Shown here one piece after another: positions 52,435 to 62,666 of a stretch of DNA of 64,000 bases. The position numbers and the translations under genes were made by a program. The DNA comes from Roseovarius nitratireducens (GTDB lineage: Bacteria > Pseudomonadota > Alphaproteobacteria > Rhodobacterales > Rhodobacteraceae): positions 62,001-126,000 of the forward strand of contig NZ_PDNI01000017.1 in the NCBI RefSeq assembly GCF_002925845.1. Direction: 5' to 3'. Numbering within the stretch: position 1 is the first letter of the stretch; each line of letters begins with the position of its first letter. The notes below the pieces were generated by a model. That model was given only the letters and a program-made list of their open reading frames with translations. It did not search any database and was not told the origin of the DNA.

Positions 52435-52439
52435 GCCGG

Positions 52440-52967
52440 TCAGCCGAGCGCGCCGATGGCCATGTTCTGGTACATGCCCCACATGGCGGTGACGAAGATC
52501 GACGCCATGCCGACCATCTGCACCGAGAGGCGGTGCCGCGACAGACGCGCGATGAGCGCCTCGCCGCGCAGCGCCTCGTCGCGGATGCGGCGCGCTGTGC
52601 GCAACGACAGCAAGCCCACCCCGGTGAGCGGGAAGGCCAGCATGAAGACGGCCTGCGAGAACTCGTTGCCGTAGACGAAGCCGAGGATCGCGAGCGAGGA
52701 CAGCGCGAAGGCGGCGATCCCCGCGAGCAGCGTGCCCGACTGGTTCGCCACGTACAGGAGCCGCCCGGTATTTATACGCACCATGTCCTCGAAATCCTCC
52801 ATCGCCGTTTCGCCCTGACCGCGCCGTGCGCGGATCGCCATGTCCCAGGGCACGCCCAGTACCCAATGGCTGACGGTCGACCATGTCACCGCTAGCGCGA
52901 TCCAGAACCAGAGGTTGCTGAAGGAGCGCAGGTCGATCAACTCGAAAACATTGTCAAGAAGGGTCAA
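52440..52967 (-). CDS. multi-pass membrane protein of unknown function
   Basis: A 175-residue protein with about four hydrophobic segments (e.g. NLWFWIALAVTWSTVSHWVL; GTLLAGIAAFALSSLAILGF). From memory, relatives carry a databank label 'component of SufBCD complex', but nothing here shows any Fe-S function. It lies 5 bp upstream of mfd on the same strand and is divergent from hemB, so it is the first gene of the mfd operon. Confidence 0.7.
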   Translation of the reverse strand: MTLLDNVFELIDLRSFSNLWFWIALAVTWSTVSHWVLGVPWDMAIRARRGQGETAMEDFEDMVRINTGRLLYVANQSGTLLAGIAAFALSSLAILGFVYGNEFSQAVFMLAFPLTGVGLLSLRTARRIRDEALRGEALIARLSRHRLSVQMVGMASIFVTAMWGMYQNMAIGALG

Positions 52968-53097
52968 GGCCGCGCCTCTGTCACTGTATTGCTCGCCCTC
53001 TTAGCGCTCGTGCGCGGCAATTCCTACCCTTGAGATGGCGGAATTTCCGTGCAAATGAGGCAGGGTTCCGAATGCCAAACGCCGCGGAGAGCCCGCC

Positions 53098-54099
53098 ATG
53101 ACCCCTGTTCAGGCCCCCTATCCCGCAAACCGCCCGCGGCGCCTGCGCGCGAGCGGCGCGCTGCGCGACCTCGTGGCCGAGACCACGCTCAGCCCTGCCG
53201 ACCTGATCTGGCCGGTTTTCGTGCGCGATGGCGAGGGGGTGGAAGAGCCGGTGGCCTCGATGCCCGGCGTGATGCGCCGCTCGATCGACAAGGTGGTGGA
53301 GGCCGCGCGCGAGGCGGCCGATCTCGGCATCCCGGCGATGTGCCTGTTTCCCTATACATCGGCAGAGCACCGCACCGCCGATTGCGCCGAGGCGTGGAAC
53401 CCCGACAACCTCAGCAACCGCGCCACCCGCGCCATCAAGGCCGCGGTGCCGGAGATTGCGGTGATGACCGACGTGGCGCTCGACCCCTATTCGGATACCG
53501 GCCATGACGGGTTCGTCGAGGATGGGCGGATCGTCAACGACGCCACAGTCGAGGCGCTGGTGAAACAGGCGCTGGCGCAGGCAGAGGCGGGGGCCGACAT
53601 CCTGGGGCCATCCGACATGATGGATGGGCGCGTGGGCGCGATGCGCGGGGCGCTGGAATCCGCGGGATATTGGGACGTGGCGATCATGTCCTACGCGGCC
53701 AAGTACGCCTCGGCCTTCTACGGCCCGTTCCGCGATGCGGTCGGGGCGTCCGCCGCGCTCAAGGGCGACAAGAAGACCTATCAGATGGACCCGGCCAACA
53801 GTGACGAGGCGCTGCGCATGGTGGCGCGCGACCTGGCCGAGGGGGCGGACATGGTGATGGTCAAGCCGGGGCTGCCCTATCTCGACATCTGTCGCCGGGT
53901 GAAGGAGCGCTTCGGCGCGCCAACTTTTGCCTACCAGGTGTCGGGCGAATACGCGATGATCCGCGCTGCCGCGCTCAACGGCTGGATCGACGGCGAGCGC
54001 GCCATGATGGAGAGCCTCGCCTGTTTCAAGCGTGCGGGTTGCGATGGCATCCTGAGCTATTTTGCCCCCGCTGCCGCGCGGCTGATGGCGGGGCGCTGA
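53098..54099 (+). CDS. hemB: delta-aminolevulinic acid dehydratase (porphobilinogen synthase)
   Basis: A 333-residue enzyme forming porphobilinogen from two ALA molecules in tetrapyrrole synthesis. The active-site lysine lies in MVMVKPGLPYLDICRR, with the second lysine in SYAAKYASAFYGPF. The site where zinc enzymes have DxCxCxxYxxxxHxG reads DVALDPYSDTGHDG, with aspartates or alanine in place of cysteines, so this is the non-zinc type as in Rhodobacter. It is divergent from the membrane protein gene preceding mfd. Confidence 0.96.
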   Translation: MTPVQAPYPANRPRRLRASGALRDLVAETTLSPADLIWPVFVRDGEGVEEPVASMPGVMRRSIDKVVEAAREAADLGIPAMCLFPYTSAEHRTADCAEAWNPDNLSNRATRAIKAAVPEIAVMTDVALDPYSDTGHDGFVEDGRIVNDATVEALVKQALAQAEAGADILGPSDMMDGRVGAMRGALESAGYWDVAIMSYAAKYASAFYGPFRDAVGASAALKGDKKTYQMDPANSDEALRMVARDLAEGADMVMVKPGLPYLDICRRVKERFGAPTFAYQVSGEYAMIRAAALNGWIDGERAMMESLACFKRAGCDGILSYFAPAAARLMAGR

Positions 54100-54136
54100 T
54101 GTCTGCGCGGTATCTTGCGCAGAACCGCAATCCTTG

Positions 54137-54165
54137 GTGACATTGGTGGCTGGCTCGACTATATT
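54137..54165 (+). promoter_or_regulatory. candidate promoter of the SYLF lipoprotein gene
   Basis: GTGACA (54137-54142) and TATATT (54160-54165) are 17 bp apart, about 67 bp before the start codon. Confidence 0.45.
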
Positions 54166-54232
54166 GAGTGGCAAGAGTCCGGCTAGGCGAAACGACCGGG
54201 CGCAATCAGACGCAATCGAGGCGGGCAAACAC

Positions 54233-54793
54233 ATGAGCAATCTCACAAGACGCGGATTCACCCTCGGCGCACTGGCTGGCATGCCGGTTCTCGCAGCATG
54301 CGGCAACGGGGTGGGCAGCTCTGGCGGCGCAAAGATCGACGCGCGCGTGAACGCAACGCTGTCGCACATGTATGCCAACTATCCCGGCACGCGCGATCTG
54401 GCCGACAAGGCGACCGGCATTCTTGTCATGCCGGTGGTGACCGAGGGGGGGATATTCGTGGGCGGCGGCTATGGCCGCGGGGCGCTGCGGATCGACAACG
54501 TCACGGTGGATTACTACTCGGCCACCAAGGGCAGCGTCGGGCTACAATTCGGCGCGCAGCAATTCGCACATGTGCTGTTTTTCATGACCGAAGAGGCGCT
54601 GGAAAGGTTCCGGCGGTCGTCAGGCTGGGCCGCGGGCGGCGATATCGAGTATGTCTTCAACGACCGGGGCGAGAACCTGCGTGCCGAGACCACGACCTCC
54701 ACCGCGCCGGTGGTGGCGGTGATCTTCGGACAGGCGGGGCTGATGGCCGGCGTTTCGCTCGAGGGCATGAAATACACCCGTATCATCCCCTGA
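54233..54793 (+). CDS. SYLF/YSC84-domain lipoprotein
   Basis: A 186-residue protein. A twin-arginine-like start (LTRRGFTLGALAGMPVLAAC) ends in a lipobox cysteine, so it is probably a lipoprotein. The SYLF lipid-binding domain follows: KATGILVMPVVTEGGIFVGG, GRGALRIDNVTVDYYSATKG and TEEALERFRRSSGW. SYLF proteins bind phospholipids in eukaryotes and are widespread in proteobacterial envelopes. ATG 54233 is used because it exposes the leader. Confidence 0.85.
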   Translation: MSNLTRRGFTLGALAGMPVLAACGNGVGSSGGAKIDARVNATLSHMYANYPGTRDLADKATGILVMPVVTEGGIFVGGGYGRGALRIDNVTVDYYSATKGSVGLQFGAQQFAHVLFFMTEEALERFRRSSGWAAGGDIEYVFNDRGENLRAETTTSTAPVVAVIFGQAGLMAGVSLEGMKYTRIIP

Positions 54794-54852
54794 GCGGGGG
54801 ATGGCCGGGTCTGGCCTGGAACTGCCTTTCAGGGGGTTCCCCGCGCGGCTAG

Positions 54853-56262
<1,410 letters not shown>

Positions 56263-56280
56263 GCGGCGGGAGGCGTGTTG

Positions 56281-56310
56281 CTGACAGAAATCCGACCGGA
56301 TTTCTGTCAG
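56281..56310. repeat. 30-bp near-perfect palindrome after eno
   Basis: CTGACAGAAATCCG (56281-56294) and CGGATTTCTGTCAG (56297-56310) are exact reverse complements around two bases, 18 bp after the eno stop. There is no T tract, so it is either a U-less terminator or a binding site. Confidence 0.7.
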
Positions 56311-56536
56311 GACTCCGGTCGCGCGTATGGGGGTCAAGTAATTTTCGGGGGCGGGTGAAACCCTAGTCCGTCCCGCTCTGCGTCAGGTTATTCAACCTAC
56401 ACGAAGAATCCCAGCAATCCGCAATGGTCCGTGGTATCAAACGCTCCCCGCGCGTGGGGGGCGTCTTCAAGTCACCCGTAGCTCTGTCCGCCGTTTGCAA
56501 CAACGCGGACGATTCCGAGCGGACGCGGCGCGGGAC

Positions 56537-56570
56537 CGCCACGCTGGCGAAGTTGTGCGCCAGCGTGGCG
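56537..56570. terminator. 13-bp stem at the end of the C1 methyltransferase gene
   Basis: CGCCACGCTGGCG (56537-56549) pairs with CGCCAGCGTGGCG (56558-56570), six bases past the methyltransferase stop on the minus strand. No U tract is visible, but the position suits termination or mRNA 3' end protection. Confidence 0.5.
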
Positions 56571-56576
56571 TGGCAC

Positions 56577-57641
56577 TCAGGCCCTGCGGCGGCGGCTGCG
56601 GCTGCCTGCGCGGCCGCCCGAGCGCACCTCTTCGCCGGGCTTCGGCGGGGCCTTGTTGAACTTGATCCAGTTGCCGCCGTGGGGGTCGTTGGCCATCAGG
56701 AAATTCGCGGCGTGGATCGCCTCCATCTCCTTGCCCGCGCGCGCCTTGGTCGATCCCAGACCGAAGATCTGGCAGAAGGTCTCGTCGTCCATGTCCTCGG
56801 GAATCACCAGCCCGGTCGCGGCGACCTCGGCCTTCTTGGCCTCGATCTCGGCCTGTTTCACCGGCAGCGCGATCGGGTTCATGATGGCGCTTGTCATCCC
56901 CGCCTCGATCGCCATCGGCAGGAAGGCGTTGTTGATGCCGTGCCGGTTGGGTAGGCCGAAAGAGATGTTGGATGCGCCGCAGGTGGTATTGACGCCCAGT
57001 TCCTCGCGCAGGCGGCGCACCAGCGTGAACACCTGACGCCCGGCGGTGCCCATCGCGCCCACCGGCATGACCAGCGGATCGACCACGATGTCATGAGCCG
57101 GGATGCCGAAATCGGCGGCGCGCTCGACGATCTTCTTGGCGACGGCAAAACGCACGTCCGGATCCTCGGAAATGCCGGTGTCGTCGTTGGAAATGGCCAC
57201 AACCGGCACGTTGTACTTCTTGACCAACGGCAGCACGTATTCCAGCCGCTCTTCCTCGCCGGTTACCGAGTTCAGGAGCGGGCGGCCGTGCGCGGCCTGA
57301 AGCCCGGCTTCCAGCGCCGCGGGAACGGATGAGTCGATGCACAGCGGCAGATCGACCAGCCCCTGCACCAACTCGACGATGGCCGTCATCAGCGGCGGCT
57401 CGGTCTCGTTGGGGTTAGGGTTGGAGTTGTAGACCACTCCAGCGTTGATATCGAGCACGGTGGCGCCCGCTGCGGCCTGCGCCACGGCGTCGGATTCCAC
57501 GGTGGAATAGTCGCCCGCCTCCAGCTCGGCGGCGAGCTTCTTTCGGCCGGTGGGGTTGATGCGTTCGCCAATGACGCAGAACGGCTCGTCAAAGCCGATC
57601 ACGGCGGTCCTGGTCTTGCTCTCGACGATGGTGCGGGTCAT
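56577..57641 (-). CDS. methyltetrahydrofolate:corrinoid methyltransferase (pterin-binding, single domain)
   Basis: A 354-residue TIM-barrel protein of the pterin-binding family, i.e. the methyl-H4folate domain of MetH as a separate polypeptide. Conserved segments are FCVIGERINPTGRKKLA, TVLDINAGVV, LCIDSS, LLNSVTGEEER and MPVGAMGTAGRQVF. No homocysteine- or B12-binding domain is attached. It fits the split cobalamin methionine synthases described in Rhodobacteraceae, but demethylation of one-carbon donors is a possible alternative. It lies 3 bp downstream of metF. Confidence 0.85.
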   Translation of the reverse strand: MTRTIVESKTRTAVIGFDEPFCVIGERINPTGRKKLAAELEAGDYSTVESDAVAQAAAGATVLDINAGVVYNSNPNPNETEPPLMTAIVELVQGLVDLPLCIDSSVPAALEAGLQAAHGRPLLNSVTGEEERLEYVLPLVKKYNVPVVAISNDDTGISEDPDVRFAVAKKIVERAADFGIPAHDIVVDPLVMPVGAMGTAGRQVFTLVRRLREELGVNTTCGASNISFGLPNRHGINNAFLPMAIEAGMTSAIMNPIALPVKQAEIEAKKAEVAATGLVIPEDMDDETFCQIFGLGSTKARAGKEMEAIHAANFLMANDPHGGNWIKFNKAPPKPGEEVRSGGRAGSRSRRRRA

Positions 57642-57644
57642 GTC

Positions 57645-58583
57645 TTATCCTTGTTGCGCAGCCGGGGTGCCCGAGGCACCGCCGTTGTCGATCACCCATT
57701 GGGCGTTGGTCTTGATCCCGCCCAGCGGGAAGAAATGCACGCGCTCGATCAGGCAATCGGGATCGGCGGCCTTGTGGGCGGCCAGCGCGGCGAGAACCTC
57801 TGTCGGCTCGTAGGGCAGCAGAAGCTTGGTGACATCCATTGCGCGTTTCTGAAGCACTTTCAAGGACGGACCGACGCCGCAGGCGATGGCGAACTTGATC
57901 AGCGTCTGAAGTTTGGCGGGCCCGGCGATGCCGATATGAATAGGCATGGTGATGCCCGCTTCGCGCAGGGCATCGGCCCAGGCGATGATCGGCTTCGAGT
58001 CAAAGGCGAACTGCGTCGCGATGGCCATCTCGGCATCGGTGGTCTCGGAGAATTTCTGCTTCCAGCGCAGCGCCTCCTCGACGTTCTTGCGGCTGCCATT
58101 GGGGTCGATATCCTTGTTGCCCTCGGGGTGGCCCGCAACATGGAGCCGCTTGAAACCCGCGCGGTCAAACGCGCCCGCCTCCAGAAGCTGCATTGAGGAA
58201 TGGAAATCGCCATGTGGCTTTTGCACGCCACCGGCGAGCAACAGCGCCTGCTCGACGCCCGCCTCGCCCTGATAGCGGGCGATCCAGTCCTCGAGCGTTG
58301 CCTGGTCCTTGATGATGCGCGCCGGGAAATGCGGCATCACCGGATAGCCCTCGCTCGCCACGCGGCGTGCGGTGGCGACCATGTCCTCGATGGACGTGCC
58401 CTCGATATGGGCGATGTAGACGCGCGTGCCCTCTGGCAGAAGGTCGCGGAAATTCTCGACCTTCTCGGCGGTGCGCGGCATCACCTCGATCGAGTAGCCC
58501 TCGAGGAACGCCTCGACCTGCCGGTTCACGGGCGGCTTTGCGGAGGTCGCGGTGTCACGCTTCCTGAAATTCAAAAGAGCCAT
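57645..58583 (-). CDS. metF: methylenetetrahydrofolate reductase
   Basis: A 312-residue flavoprotein producing 5-methyl-H4folate. It belongs to the atypical MetF-like group that has VEAFLEGYSIEVMPRTAEKV near the start and RLHVAGHPEGNKDIDPNG in the middle, plus SKPIIAWADALREAGI and PIHIGIAGPA. The ATG at 58583 has GGGAGG upstream. The adjacent methyltransferase would use its product. The first gene of the operon is a 98-residue 'virulence factor' family protein. Confidence 0.88.
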   Translation of the reverse strand: MALLNFRKRDTATSAKPPVNRQVEAFLEGYSIEVMPRTAEKVENFRDLLPEGTRVYIAHIEGTSIEDMVATARRVASEGYPVMPHFPARIIKDQATLEDWIARYQGEAGVEQALLLAGGVQKPHGDFHSSMQLLEAGAFDRAGFKRLHVAGHPEGNKDIDPNGSRKNVEEALRWKQKFSETTDAEMAIATQFAFDSKPIIAWADALREAGITMPIHIGIAGPAKLQTLIKFAIACGVGPSLKVLQKRAMDVTKLLLPYEPTEVLAALAAHKAADPDCLIERVHFFPLGGIKTNAQWVIDNGGASGTPAAQQG

Positions 58584-58613
58584 CGCGGCCTCCCATAGCG
58601 ATGCGGGTCGCAT

Positions 58614-58910
58614 TCACGCCCAGCCATCATTGCCGATGAGCGCCTTGAGACGCTCGGTGTCGTAAAGGGCGTCGAGCCGGGCGGCCTCGCTTTGCGCGAC
58701 CTCGCCGGGATCGCCCTCCACCGGGTAGGCATCGCCCTTGCGCCACTCGGCAAGATAGTCGTCCGTCCCCGCCGCCCCCGTCTTCATGGCCGCGCGGTCA
58801 ATGGCCTGCTCGAAACGCTCGGGCAGTTGCACCTTGGACCCGCGCCGACCCTTGCCGACGATGACCTGCGCGGGAATGTCGCGCCAGTAAACGATGGTGA
58901 CATCAACCAT
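58614..58910 (-). CDS. 'virulence factor' (PF13769-type) family protein
   Basis: A 98-residue protein of the family misleadingly named Virulence_fact. The start MVDVTIVYWRDIPAQVIVGK and RRGSKVQLPERFEQAIDRAA are characteristic. Relatives cluster with metF and the pterin methyltransferase, so a role in C1 or methionine metabolism is far more likely than virulence. It begins the operon, 30 bp before metF. Confidence 0.8.
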   Translation of the reverse strand: MVDVTIVYWRDIPAQVIVGKGRRGSKVQLPERFEQAIDRAAMKTGAAGTDDYLAEWRKGDAYPVEGDPGEVAQSEAARLDALYDTERLKALIGNDGWA

Positions 58911-59095
58911 GACCGATTCCCCTTCCGTGGGCTCTGTCTAATTCACGCCGGGGTCGCGGCAGTGCAGGATTTCGACTTAACAGCGACGTGGAGCGACGCG
59001 CCCAACCTAGTCATGCCGCGCGCACCCCGCCACCGTCCGGCTTTGGAATAATTCTCAAGATCATGTTGGCCCGGCGCGAGCGGGTCACGCACGAA

Positions 59096-59124
59096 AACGG
59101 GCGGCACCATCGGTGCCGCCCGTT
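59096..59124 (-). terminator. terminator of rplY
   Basis: AACGGGCGGCACC (59096-59108) pairs with GGTGCCGCCCGTT (59112-59124), a 13-bp stem with a 3-base loop, 32 bp past the rplY stop and followed on the minus strand by TTTTC. Confidence 0.85.
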
Positions 59125-59156
59125 CAATCTTTGCACTGCAATTGCAGAAATGCGCC

Positions 59157-59810
59157 TCAGGCCTCGGCTTCAGCCTCTTCTTCGGCGTCGGCTGCGACTT
59201 CTTCGGTCTCGTCCTCTTCATCCTCCTGGCTCTTGAGCGCGGAGGGGGCGGAGATGTTGCAGATCACGAAATCGCGGTCGATGGTCGGCTTGGCGCCCGC
59301 GGGCAGATCGACCATCGAGATGGTCATCGTATCGCCGATATTCTCCATCTTCGTCAGATCCACGACGATTTTCTCGGGAATGTCGCCCGCCGTCACCACG
59401 ACCTCGATCTCGGGGCGCACGATGGTCAGCACGCCGCCCTTGCGTAGCGCCGCGCACTCTTCCTCGCCCTCGAAATCGACATGGATGAACAGGTTGATCT
59501 TGGTGGTGCGGCGCAGGCGCATGAAATCGACATGCGTCGGCAGGTCCTTGACCACGTCGCGCTGCACGTCGCGGCAGATGACGCGCACATCCTCGTGGCC
59601 ATCGACCTTGAGGTTGAACAGGGTAGACTTGAACCGGCCTTTCTTGAGGCGTCGGATCAGCTCGTTATAGGGCATCTGTATGGGCAACGGATCCACGTCG
59701 CCCCCGAAAACGATCCCCGGAACCAGGTGTGCGCGGCGCACGGCACGAGCGGCGCCCTTGCCTGTCCCCGTGCGTTCCTGGGCGTGAAGATCAGGAATTT
59801 CTCCAGCCAT
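59157..59810 (-). CDS. rplY: 50S ribosomal protein L25/general stress protein Ctc
   Basis: A 217-residue long-form L25 (CTC) binding 5S rRNA. The L25 domain contains [20 protein letters not shown] and [18 protein letters not shown]; the TL5-like C-terminal beta domain continues with [20 protein letters not shown], and the tail is a run of Glu/Asp/Ala typical of alphaproteobacterial copies. ATG 59810 is preferred; the open frame upstream is basic and non-conserved. Confidence 0.93.
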   Translation of the reverse strand: MAGEIPDLHAQERTGTGKGAARAVRRAHLVPGIVFGGDVDPLPIQMPYNELIRRLKKGRFKSTLFNLKVDGHEDVRVICRDVQRDVVKDLPTHVDFMRLRRTTKINLFIHVDFEGEEECAALRKGGVLTIVRPEIEVVVTAGDIPEKIVVDLTKMENIGDTMTISMVDLPAGAKPTIDRDFVICNISAPSALKSQEDEEDETEEVAADAEEEAEAEA

Positions 59811-59967
59811 GTTGTCTCTCCTTGGCAAAAGGCGGGGTGCCTCCAAGGCTGTCACCCCGCGTGAAGCCGCGCTGATAGCCGACCACGGCCCGGTTGAAAA
59901 GAGCAAAATGCCCCGGTACCGGGCTTCACCATTCCTCGAGCACTCATGTCGTGACCCTCGCCGTGCC

Positions 59968-61131
59968 TCACACCCAGTCCCCGGCAAAATCCTTCGGGAT
60001 CATCAGCACGTCGCGGTCCAGATCGTGCACGTCACGCCGCCCGCACAGCCCCATCGAGGTGTCGAGCTCCTTGGCGATCACCTCCAGCGCTCGGGTCACG
60101 CCCGCCTCGCCCATGGCACCCAGCCCGTAGATAAATGCGCGCCCGATATAGGCACCGCGCGCGCCCAGGCTGAGCGCCTTGAGCACGTCCTGGCCCGATC
60201 GGATGCCGCTGTCGAGATGCACCTCGATCTTGTCGCCCACGGCATCCATGATCGCGGGCAGGGCGCGGATGGACGATAGCGCCCCGTCAAGCTGCCGCCC
60301 GCCGTGGTTCGACACGATGATCGCGTCCGCACCCACGTTGAGCGCCTCCGCCGCGTCGCGCGGGTCCATGATCCCCTTGATGATGAGCGGGCCGTCCCAC
60401 ATCTTGCGGAATTGCCGGATGCGATCCCAGTCGAGCGCCTGGTCGAACGCCTCTGCCGTCCACGCGGAGAGCGACGAGGGATCGGTCACGCCCTTGGCAT
60501 GGCCCACGATGTTGCCAAAGCTGCGCCGCTTGGTCCCCAGCATGCCGAGGCCCCACTGCACCTTGGTCATCATGTTCGCCACGCTCGCGGGCGTCAGCTT
60601 GGGTGGTGCGCTCAGGCCGTTTTTCAGATCCTTATGCCGCTGACCAAGCATTTGCAGATCGACCGTGATCATCGCCGCCGAGCATTTCGCGTCACGCGCA
60701 CGGTCAAAGAGGCGCTGCATGAAATCGTCATCCTTGAGCGTGTAGACCTGGAACCAGAAGGGTTTGGTCGTATGCGCGGCGACATCCTCGATGGAACAGA
60801 TCGACATGGTCGACAGCGTGAACGGCACGCCGAATTTCTCCGCCGCGCGCGCCGCCTTGATCTCGCCATCGGCGCATTGCATCCCGGTCAGCCCCACCGG
60901 CGCGAGCGCCACCGGCATCGACACGTCCTGCCCGATCATGGTCGACGCGAGGTTGCGCCCGGTCATGTCGATGGCGACGCGCTGTTTGAGCAGAAGACGC
61001 GAGAAATCAGAGGTATTTTCGCGAAAGGTCTGCTCGGTCCAGCTCCCCGATTCTGCGTAATCGTAGAACATCCGCGGTACGCGGCGGCGGTAGAGGGGTT
61101 TGAAATCGTCTATGCATGTAATGACGGGCAT
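59968..61131 (-). CDS. lldD: L-lactate dehydrogenase (cytochrome)/FMN alpha-hydroxy acid oxidase
   Basis: A 387-residue FMN TIM-barrel enzyme of the lactate/glycolate oxidase family. The substrate-binding motif is [12 protein letters not shown], with catalytic histidine N-H-G, and [16 protein letters not shown] is the N-terminal FMN block. Other blocks, e.g. [15 protein letters not shown], agree. It feeds electrons from lactate to the respiratory chain. I start at ATG 61131, with GGAG eight bases upstream, rather than GTG 61140. Confidence 0.9.
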   Translation of the reverse strand: MPVITCIDDFKPLYRRRVPRMFYDYAESGSWTEQTFRENTSDFSRLLLKQRVAIDMTGRNLASTMIGQDVSMPVALAPVGLTGMQCADGEIKAARAAEKFGVPFTLSTMSICSIEDVAAHTTKPFWFQVYTLKDDDFMQRLFDRARDAKCSAAMITVDLQMLGQRHKDLKNGLSAPPKLTPASVANMMTKVQWGLGMLGTKRRSFGNIVGHAKGVTDPSSLSAWTAEAFDQALDWDRIRQFRKMWDGPLIIKGIMDPRDAAEALNVGADAIIVSNHGGRQLDGALSSIRALPAIMDAVGDKIEVHLDSGIRSGQDVLKALSLGARGAYIGRAFIYGLGAMGEAGVTRALEVIAKELDTSMGLCGRRDVHDLDRDVLMIPKDFAGDWV

Positions 61132-61301
61132 GGGCGGCACTCCGGGAATTGGTCAGATATCCTTACCGCCTGACGCACCGCCGCGCAATCGACAGGTTTG
61201 CCGCAGGGGTCGGGTAGGGCCCCGGGGCATGCAACATCGGTGAGCAGGCGAAAGGCGGGTGGGAGCGCATGAACGCGGCACGTTTCTTCGTGCGCCGCGC
61301 C

Positions 61302-62654
61302 TCAGGCCAGCATCACCATCGGATTCTCGAGGTTCTCGACGATCTGCTTGAGCAGGTCCGCGCCCATCGCGCCGTCGATGACCCGGTGATCCACCGACAG
61401 CGTGACCGACATGACCGTAGCCACGGTCAGCTCGCCATCCGCGCCCACCACCGGCTTCTTCAGCCCCGCGCCGACGGCGAGGATCGCGCCATGTGGCGGG
61501 TTGATGACCGCGTCGAAATTCTCGATCCCGAACATCCCGAGATTGGAGATCGCGAAGGTGCCGCCCTGGTACTCCTGTGGTGCCAGCTTGCGGTCTCGGG
61601 CGCGCTTGGCGAGGTCCTTCATCTCCGCCGACAGCGCCGAGAGCGATTTCATCTCGGCATCCTTGAGCACGGGCGTGAACAGGCCCCCCTCGATGGCCAC
61701 GGCTACGGCGACGTCAGAAGGCTTGAGCTTGAGCACCTTGTCGCCGGCCCAGACGGCGTTGGCGTCCGGCACCGCCTGCAAGGCCAATGCGCAGGCCTTG
61801 ATGATGAAGTCGTTGACCGACAGCTTGACGCCGCGCGGCTCGAGCTGCTTGTTGAGATCGGCGCGGAACTTCATCAGCGCGTCGAGGCGGATCTCGCGGC
61901 GCAGGTAGAAATGCGGCACGGTCTGCTTGGCCTCGGTGAGACGCGCGGCGATGGTCTTGCGCATCCCGTCGAGCTTGACCTCCTCGAACTCGCGGCCCTC
62001 GTACATGGCCATGACGGCATCCGGGGACGGGCCAGAGGGCGCTGCCGGGGCAGGGGCCTTGTCGGCAGGTTTGGCGGCCTCCTTGGCGGGGGCGGCGGCG
62101 GGCTTGGCCCCCTCCACATCCGCGCGCACGATGCGGCCATGCGGGCCCGAGCCCTTGATCTGCGTCAGGTCGAGCCCCTTCTCTGCCGCGATCCGGCGGG
62201 CGAGGGGCGAGGCGAAGATGCGCTCGCCTTTCTCGTCCTTGGGTGCTGCGGGGGCCGGGGTATCGGATTGCGCGACAGGCTCTGCGGCCTTGCCCTTGCC
62301 GGAGCCCTCACCGCCCGCTTTCTCGTCCGGTTTCTCGTCCTTTTCGGGCTCTGCCGCCGCGTCCGCTTCCGGGGCGCTCGCGCCGCCCGATGCGATATCG
62401 TCCGCGCTCTCACCCTCTTCCAGCAGCACGGCGATGGGGGTGTTCACCTTTACCCCCTCGCTGCCTTCCTCGACGAGGAGCTTGCCGATGGTGCCTTCGT
62501 CCACGGCCTCGAATTCCATCGTGGCCTTGTCGGTCTCGATCTCGGCCAGCAGGTCGCCCGCGTTGACGGTGTCGCCCTCTTTCACCAGCCATTTGGCCAG
62601 CGTGCCCTCTTCCATCGTTGGTGAGAGGGCGGGCATCAGGATTTCGGTCGGCAT
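61302..62654 (-). CDS. pdhC: pyruvate dehydrogenase E2 (dihydrolipoamide acetyltransferase)
   Basis: A 450-residue E2 with one lipoyl domain (lysine in [11 protein letters not shown] at about 40-50), an Ala/Pro/Lys-rich linker, the E3-binding domain ([33 protein letters not shown]), a second linker and the catalytic core ending [17 protein letters not shown] with the acetyltransfer histidine. It is 12 bp after pdhB, so the genes form an operon (E1-beta then E2). The lipoyl domain is nearly identical to that in pdhB. Confidence 0.96.
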   Translation of the reverse strand: MPTEILMPALSPTMEEGTLAKWLVKEGDTVNAGDLLAEIETDKATMEFEAVDEGTIGKLLVEEGSEGVKVNTPIAVLLEEGESADDIASGGASAPEADAAAEPEKDEKPDEKAGGEGSGKGKAAEPVAQSDTPAPAAPKDEKGERIFASPLARRIAAEKGLDLTQIKGSGPHGRIVRADVEGAKPAAAPAKEAAKPADKAPAPAAPSGPSPDAVMAMYEGREFEEVKLDGMRKTIAARLTEAKQTVPHFYLRREIRLDALMKFRADLNKQLEPRGVKLSVNDFIIKACALALQAVPDANAVWAGDKVLKLKPSDVAVAVAIEGGLFTPVLKDAEMKSLSALSAEMKDLAKRARDRKLAPQEYQGGTFAISNLGMFGIENFDAVINPPHGAILAVGAGLKKPVVGADGELTVATVMSVTLSVDHRVIDGAMGADLLKQIVENLENPMVMLA

Positions 62655-62666
62655 CGCGTCTCTCCC

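Larger units (their letters stand above)
56263..56576 (+). other. 314-bp hairpin-rich gap between eno and the C1 cluster
   Basis: Convergent intergenic region with three clear stems: 56281-56310, a GTCCG...CGGAC stem near 56486-56515, and 56537-56570. No protein gene is supported. A plus-strand frame from 56424 merely runs into the antisense of the next gene. Confidence 0.55.
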
